From the NCBI GenBank assembly GCA_019115145.1, contig DXED01000039.1, forward strand, positions 1-64,000: a stretch of DNA of 64,000 bases. The letters run 5' to 3'. Below, one piece after another: positions 60,317 through 64,000 of this stretch (position 1 is the first letter of the stretch; the number at the start of each line of letters is the position of its first letter). The stretch is from Claveliimonas intestinigallinarum (GTDB taxonomy: Bacteria > Bacillota > Clostridia > Lachnospirales > Lachnospiraceae). Both the position numbers and the translations under genes were made by a program. The notes beneath the pieces were generated by a model. That model was given only the letters and a program-made list of their open reading frames with translations. It ran no database searches and was not told the DNA's origin.

Positions 60317-61342
60317 ATGGATTACAAGAATGCTGGTGTAGATATTGAGGCGGGTTACAGATCCGTGGAACTGATGAAGGAGCATGTAAAGAAGACCATG
60401 CGCCCCGAGGTGCTGGGAGGCTTAGGCGGTTTTTCCGGCGCCTTCTCTCTTAGCAAGATCAAGGAGATGGAGGACCCGGTCCTCCTGTCCGGCACAGACG
60501 GATGCGGCACCAAGGTGAAGCTGGCCATGATCCTGGACAAGCACGACACCATCGGTATCGACGCGGTGGCTATGTGTGTCAACGACATTGCCTGCGCGGG
60601 CGGGGAGCCTCTGTTCTTCCTGGACTACATTGCCTGCGGCAAGAATTATCCTGAGAAGATCGCCTCCATCGTAAAGGGAGTGGCGGAGGGGTGCCTTCAG
60701 TCTGAGGCGGCCCTCATTGGCGGCGAGACAGCGGAGCATCCCGGGCTGATGCCTGAGGACGACTACGACCTGGCTGGATTTGCGGTGGGTGTCTGCGACA
60801 GAAAGGACATGATCACAGGGGAGGATCTGGCAGAGGGCGACGTGCTCATCGGCATGGCCTCTTCCGGCGTGCACAGCAACGGATTTTCCCTTGTGCGCAA
60901 GGTGTTTGACATGACAAGGAAGTCCCTGGATACATACTATGACGAGCTTGGAAAAACTCTGGGAGAGGCGCTTCTGGCTCCAACCAGGATCTATGTGAAG
61001 GCCCTCAAGAGTGTGAAAAACGCGGGCGTGCGGGTGAAGGCCTGCAGCCACATCACAGGCGGCGGCTTCTACGAGAATGTGCCCCGCATGCTGAAGGATG
61101 GAACCCACGCGGTCATCGAGAAGGGCAGCTATCCGGTGCCGCCCATCTTTGACATGCTGGCAAAGAAGGGCGACGTGGAAGAGCAGATGATGTACAATAC
61201 ATTTAACATGGGGATCGGCATGGTGGTGGCGGTGGACCCGAAGGATGTGGACGCAGCCATGGAGGCCATGAGAGCAGCGGGAGATACGCCCTATGTGATC
61301 GGCCATATCAAGGCCGGAGAAAAAGGAGTCACATTATGCTAA
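60317..61342 (+). CDS. purM: Phosphoribosylformylglycinamidine cyclo-ligase (AIR synthetase)
   Basis: 341 residues. LLSGTDGCGTKVKLA, DAVAMCVNDIACAGGEPLFFLDY, GGETAEHPGLM and SSGVHSNGFSLVRK. Closes FGAM to AIR using ATP. AAGGAG upstream. It overlaps purN by 7 bases. Confidence 0.96.
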   Translation: MDYKNAGVDIEAGYRSVELMKEHVKKTMRPEVLGGLGGFSGAFSLSKIKEMEDPVLLSGTDGCGTKVKLAMILDKHDTIGIDAVAMCVNDIACAGGEPLFFLDYIACGKNYPEKIASIVKGVAEGCLQSEAALIGGETAEHPGLMPEDDYDLAGFAVGVCDRKDMITGEDLAEGDVLIGMASSGVHSNGFSLVRKVFDMTRKSLDTYYDELGKTLGEALLAPTRIYVKALKSVKNAGVRVKACSHITGGGFYENVPRMLKDGTHAVIEKGSYPVPPIFDMLAKKGDVEEQMMYNTFNMGIGMVVAVDPKDVDAAMEAMRAAGDTPYVIGHIKAGEKGVTLC

Positions 61343-61959
61343 GAGTACTGGTTCTCGTGTCCGGCGGCGGGACGAACCTGCAGGCCATCCTGGACGCAGT
61401 GGACGAAGGGAGCATCACCAACACCCAGATCGTGGGGGTGATCAGCAACAATAAAAACGCCTACGCCCTGACAAGGGCAAAGGAGCACCAGGTGGCGGCT
61501 CAGTGCATCTCGCCGAAGGATTTTGCCACGAGAGAGGAATTTAATGAGAAATTTCTGGAGGCTGTGGACGAGATCGGGCCGGATCTCATTGTTCTGGCGG
61601 GATTTCTCGTGGTCATTCCGGCGGAGATGATAGAAAGGTACAGGAACAGGATCATCAACATCCATCCCTCACTCATCCCCTCCTTCTGCGGGACAGGCTT
61701 CTACGGGCTGAAGGTCCACGAGGCGGCTCTCAAAAGAGGGGTGAAGGTGGTGGGAGCCACCGTGCACTTTGTGGACGAGGGCACGGACACAGGCCCCATT
61801 ATCCTGCAGAAGGCCGTGGAGGTGGAGGAGGGGGATACCCCTGAAATCCTCCAGAGACGGGTCATGGAGCAGGCGGAGTGGAAGATCCTGCCAAAGGCCA
61901 TTGACCTGATCGCCAACGGCAGGGTGACAGTGGAAGACAATAGAGTCAGGATCCGGTAA
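61336..61959 (+). CDS. purN: Phosphoribosylglycinamide formyltransferase (folate-dependent)
   Basis: 207 residues. SGGGTNLQAILDAV, LAGFLVVIP, the catalytic NIHPSLIPSFCG and VHFVDEGTDTGPII. Formylates GAR with 10-formyl-THF. The phosphate-loop variant FCGTGFYG differs from the E. coli PAFPG form but is a normal Firmicutes type. purD follows after 26 bases. Confidence 0.95.
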   Translation: MLRVLVLVSGGGTNLQAILDAVDEGSITNTQIVGVISNNKNAYALTRAKEHQVAAQCISPKDFATREEFNEKFLEAVDEIGPDLIVLAGFLVVIPAEMIERYRNRIINIHPSLIPSFCGTGFYGLKVHEAALKRGVKVVGATVHFVDEGTDTGPIILQKAVEVEEGDTPEILQRRVMEQAEWKILPKAIDLIANGRVTVEDNRVRIR

Positions 61960-61985
61960 GGGCCGGACAGACAGGAGGAAGACCA

Positions 61986-63263
61986 ATGAATGTATTGATT
62001 GTAGGAAGCGGCGGAAGAGAGCACGCCATCGCGTACTGCGTGGCTAGGAGCCCCAAGGCGGAGAAGATATACTGTACACCGGGAAACGCGGGCATTGCCG
62101 AGTATGCCCAGTGCGAGCCCATCGGCGCCATGGAGTTTGACAGGATCGTGGCCTTTGCAAAGGAGAAGGACATTGACCTTGTCATCGTGGGCATGGACGA
62201 CCCCCTTGTGGGAGGGCTGGTGGATGAGCTGGAGGCAGCGGGCATCCGCGCCTTTGGCCCCAGGAAAAATGCGGCCATCCTGGAGGGCTCCAAGGCATTT
62301 TCTAAGGATCTGATGAAAAAATACCATATCCCAACAGCGGCCTATGAGAATTTTGACGACCCGGACAAGGCCATCCAGTATCTGCGGACGGAGGCAAAAT
62401 TCCCCATCGTCCTCAAGGCGGACGGTCTGGCTCTGGGCAAGGGCGTTCTGATCTGCAATACCCTGGAGGAAGCGGAGGAAGGCGTGAAGACTATCATGCT
62501 GGACAAGAAATTCGGCGCCTCCGGCAACACCATGGTCATCGAGGAGTTCATGACCGGCAGGGAGGTCTCTGTCCTCTCCTTTGTGGACGGGAATATCGTA
62601 AAGACCATGACGAGCGCCCAGGACCACAAGCGGGCCGGGGACGGAGACACAGGACTCAACACAGGCGGCATGGGGACATTTTCACCCAGCCCCTTCTACA
62701 CAGAGGAGATAGACGAGTACTGCCAGAAGCATATTTTCCAGCCCACCGTGGACGCCATGAAGGCGGAGGGACGCCCCTTCAAGGGCGTGATCTTCTTCGG
62801 GCTGATGCTGACAGAGGACGGCCCCAAGGTGCTAGAGTACAATGCCCGCTTCGGTGACCCGGAGGCCCAGGTGGTGCTGCCCCGGATGAAGAACGACATC
62901 ATCGACGTGGCGGAGGCCTGCATCGACGGCACCCTGGATCAGATCGACCTGCAGTTTGAGGACAACGCGGCTGTCTGCGTGGTGCTGGCGTCAGAGGGGT
63001 ATCCGGTCTCCTATGAGAAGGGACTTCCCATCACAGGGCTGGATGAGTTCAAAAAGCATGAGGGATACTACTGCTTCCACGCGGGGACAAAGCTGGCCCA
63101 GGACGGCCAGATCGTCACAAACGGCGGCCGGGTGCTGGGCATCACAGCCAAGGGAAAGAACCTGAAGGAGGCCAGGGCCAACGCCTACGCGGCCACAGAG
63201 TGGGTGCAGTTTGACAACAAGTACATGCGCCATGACATCGGAAAGGCCATTGACGAGGCGTAG
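61986..63263 (+). CDS. purD: Phosphoribosylamine-glycine ligase (GAR synthetase)
   Basis: 425 residues, ATP-grasp enzyme. VLIVGSGGREHAIAY, GPRKNAAILEGSKAFSKDLM, LKADGLALGKGVLIC, LNTGGMGTFSPSPF and EYNARFGDPEAQVVLPRM. Ligates glycine to phosphoribosylamine. Last gene of the pur run. purF, purL, purC and purB are not in the window. Confidence 0.96.
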   Translation: MNVLIVGSGGREHAIAYCVARSPKAEKIYCTPGNAGIAEYAQCEPIGAMEFDRIVAFAKEKDIDLVIVGMDDPLVGGLVDELEAAGIRAFGPRKNAAILEGSKAFSKDLMKKYHIPTAAYENFDDPDKAIQYLRTEAKFPIVLKADGLALGKGVLICNTLEEAEEGVKTIMLDKKFGASGNTMVIEEFMTGREVSVLSFVDGNIVKTMTSAQDHKRAGDGDTGLNTGGMGTFSPSPFYTEEIDEYCQKHIFQPTVDAMKAEGRPFKGVIFFGLMLTEDGPKVLEYNARFGDPEAQVVLPRMKNDIIDVAEACIDGTLDQIDLQFEDNAAVCVVLASEGYPVSYEKGLPITGLDEFKKHEGYYCFHAGTKLAQDGQIVTNGGRVLGITAKGKNLKEARANAYAATEWVQFDNKYMRHDIGKAIDEA

Positions 63264-63308
63264 AGAAGAGCGCGGCCTGATAAGGGGCAGATGAAAAGCA
63301 AAAGAGAG

Positions 63309-63345
63309 GCTCTCTCTGGAGGGAAAGCTCCAGGGAGGGCTTTTT
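63309..63345 (+). terminator. Terminator of the purEMND run
   Basis: GCTCTCTCTGGAG (63309-63321) pairs over 13 positions, some G-U, with CTCCAGGGAGGGC (63328-63340), loop GGAAAG, then TTTTT. Confidence 0.9.
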
Positions 63346-63396
63346 GACTTTTTAAATCTTGCTTCAAAGAATATTCGCGGAAAGGGGAGATGACAG

Positions 63397-64000
63397 ATGC
63401 AGACAGCGGCTGTGCTTCTTGTGGAGGACGATCCCTCCATTGTGGAGCACCTGACAGGCTTCCTGGCGGAAGAGGGCTTTTCGGTCAGGAGCGCGTCAGG
63501 GCAGGAGGAGGCCCTGGATATCCTGGATGAGAAAAGGACGGACCTGGTGCTTTTGGACATCACCCTGGCCCAGGGAAACGGGTTTGCCGTCTGTGCCAGG
63601 ATTAAAGCCCAGTACCATGTACCGGTGATCTTTCTGACGGCCATGGACGACGAGTATTCAGTGGTGGCGGGCCTGGATATGGGGGCGGACGACTACATCA
63701 GCAAGCCCTTCCGGCCCCGGGAGCTGGTGTCCCGCATGCGAAGCGTGCTGCGAAGGAGCGGCCGCGACAGGGGAGCGGCGGTGATAGGGGACATCACCGT
63801 GGACACAGAGCGGGGCCTGGTCCTGCGGGAGGGCAGAGAGCTGTATCTGTCTGCCCTGGAATACCGGCTCCTTCTCGTATTCCTGAGCCACAGGGGACAG
63901 GTCTTAAGCCGGGCTGTGCTGATGGAGGAGCTGTGGGACATTACAGGGGAGTACGTCAATGACAACACTCTCACGGTCTACATCAAGCGGCTCCGGGAGA
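63397..64000 (+). CDS. OmpR-family response regulator, cut by the right edge
   Basis: 201 visible residues from ATG 63397 (AAGGGGAG upstream) with no stop before the end. The receiver has LLVEDDPS, the Asp54 site in LVLLDITLAQGNGF and DDYISKPFRP. The winged helix includes YLSALEYRLLLVFLSHRG and NDNTLTVYIKRLRE. The DITLAQGNG text, in place of the usual D-x-MLP-x-MDG, resembles VncR/GraR-like regulators of antimicrobial peptide response. A partner kinase is likely just outside the window. Confidence 0.9.
   Translation, partial: MQTAAVLLVEDDPSIVEHLTGFLAEEGFSVRSASGQEEALDILDEKRTDLVLLDITLAQGNGFAVCARIKAQYHVPVIFLTAMDDEYSVVAGLDMGADDYISKPFRPRELVSRMRSVLRRSGRDRGAAVIGDITVDTERGLVLREGRELYLSALEYRLLLVFLSHRGQVLSRAVLMEELWDITGEYVNDNTLTVYIKRLRE

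Noticed and set aside
1..64000. CRISPR arrays, prophage, insertion sequences, rRNA operons
   Set aside because: No regularly spaced repeats, structural phage genes, terminal inverted repeats with transposase, or rRNA sequence were found; the Rpn protein lacks flanking repeats.

Overview
The window is chromosomal DNA from a spore-forming Clostridia, most likely a GC-rich member of the Lachnospiraceae. The evidence is a small acid-soluble spore protein, an AddAB recombinase instead of RecBCD, a YesMN-type two-component system, split purine genes in place of purH, Firmicutes-type AGGAGG ribosome binding sites and sigma-A promoters with 17-base spacers. Nearly everything runs on the + strand; the exceptions are yeiH, a small zinc-finger gene, tRNA-Ser and an Rpn-family nuclease. 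I see no prophage, insertion sequence, CRISPR array or rRNA.

Layout. 1-618: 3' end of an AlbA/HTH-type regulator with an odd internal repeat. 0.7-3.4 kb: a TetM-like ribosomal GTPase fused to a YacP/Rae1-like NYN ribonuclease, the most striking protein here. 3.5-8 kb: GreA, a degenerate acetylglutamate-kinase-like protein and a YesM/YesN-type sensor-regulator pair with overlapping genes. 8.1-14.4 kb: a Crh-like HPr paralogue, IMP cyclohydrolase plus a separate AICAR transformylase, GlmM, enolase and YeiH. 14.6-21.4 kb: the divergent LysR regulator, then SecG, RNase R, SmpB, two small genes, an aminotransferase, tmRNA and tRNA-Ser. 21.4-27.7 kb: a zinc-finger gene, an OmpR/histidine kinase pair, HisH-HisF, uracil-DNA glycosylase and a dihydrolipoamide-dehydrogenase-like enzyme.

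27.7-32.5 kb is a metal-efflux locus. It holds a His-rich CadA-type P-ATPase, a CadC/SmtB-type repressor and a second P-ATPase with an unusual CPT motif. Both transcription units carry a matching ATGAA-N6-TTCAT operator at the promoter. 32.5-41.4 kb: a TPR lipoprotein, HflX and the AddB-AddA helicase-nuclease. 41.4-46.2 kb: an Rpn nuclease, a PadR-DUF1700-DUF4097-PspC envelope module, a spore protein and a WecG/TagA-like protein. 46.3-51.5 kb: a CdaR-type regulator, FtsE-FtsX, a PcsB-like M23 hydrolase and a CtpA protease, together a division-wall hydrolysis module. 51.6-56.6 kb: pyrC-pyrF-pyrK-pyrD and a separately promoted pyrE. 56.6-59.7 kb: small membrane proteins, a VanZ-like protein and an M29-like aminopeptidase. 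59.7-63.3 kb: purE-purM-purN-purD. A partial OmpR regulator runs off the right edge.

Functionally the window is dominated by housekeeping: de novo pyrimidine and purine synthesis, ribosome rescue with RNA decay, recombination and cell-wall turnover. The candidates for new biology are the GTPase-ribonuclease fusion, the paired metal ATPases under one operator type, the His-lacking HPr, the degenerate ArgB and the PadR envelope module. All assignments come from reading translated sequence and known motifs; no database search was run.
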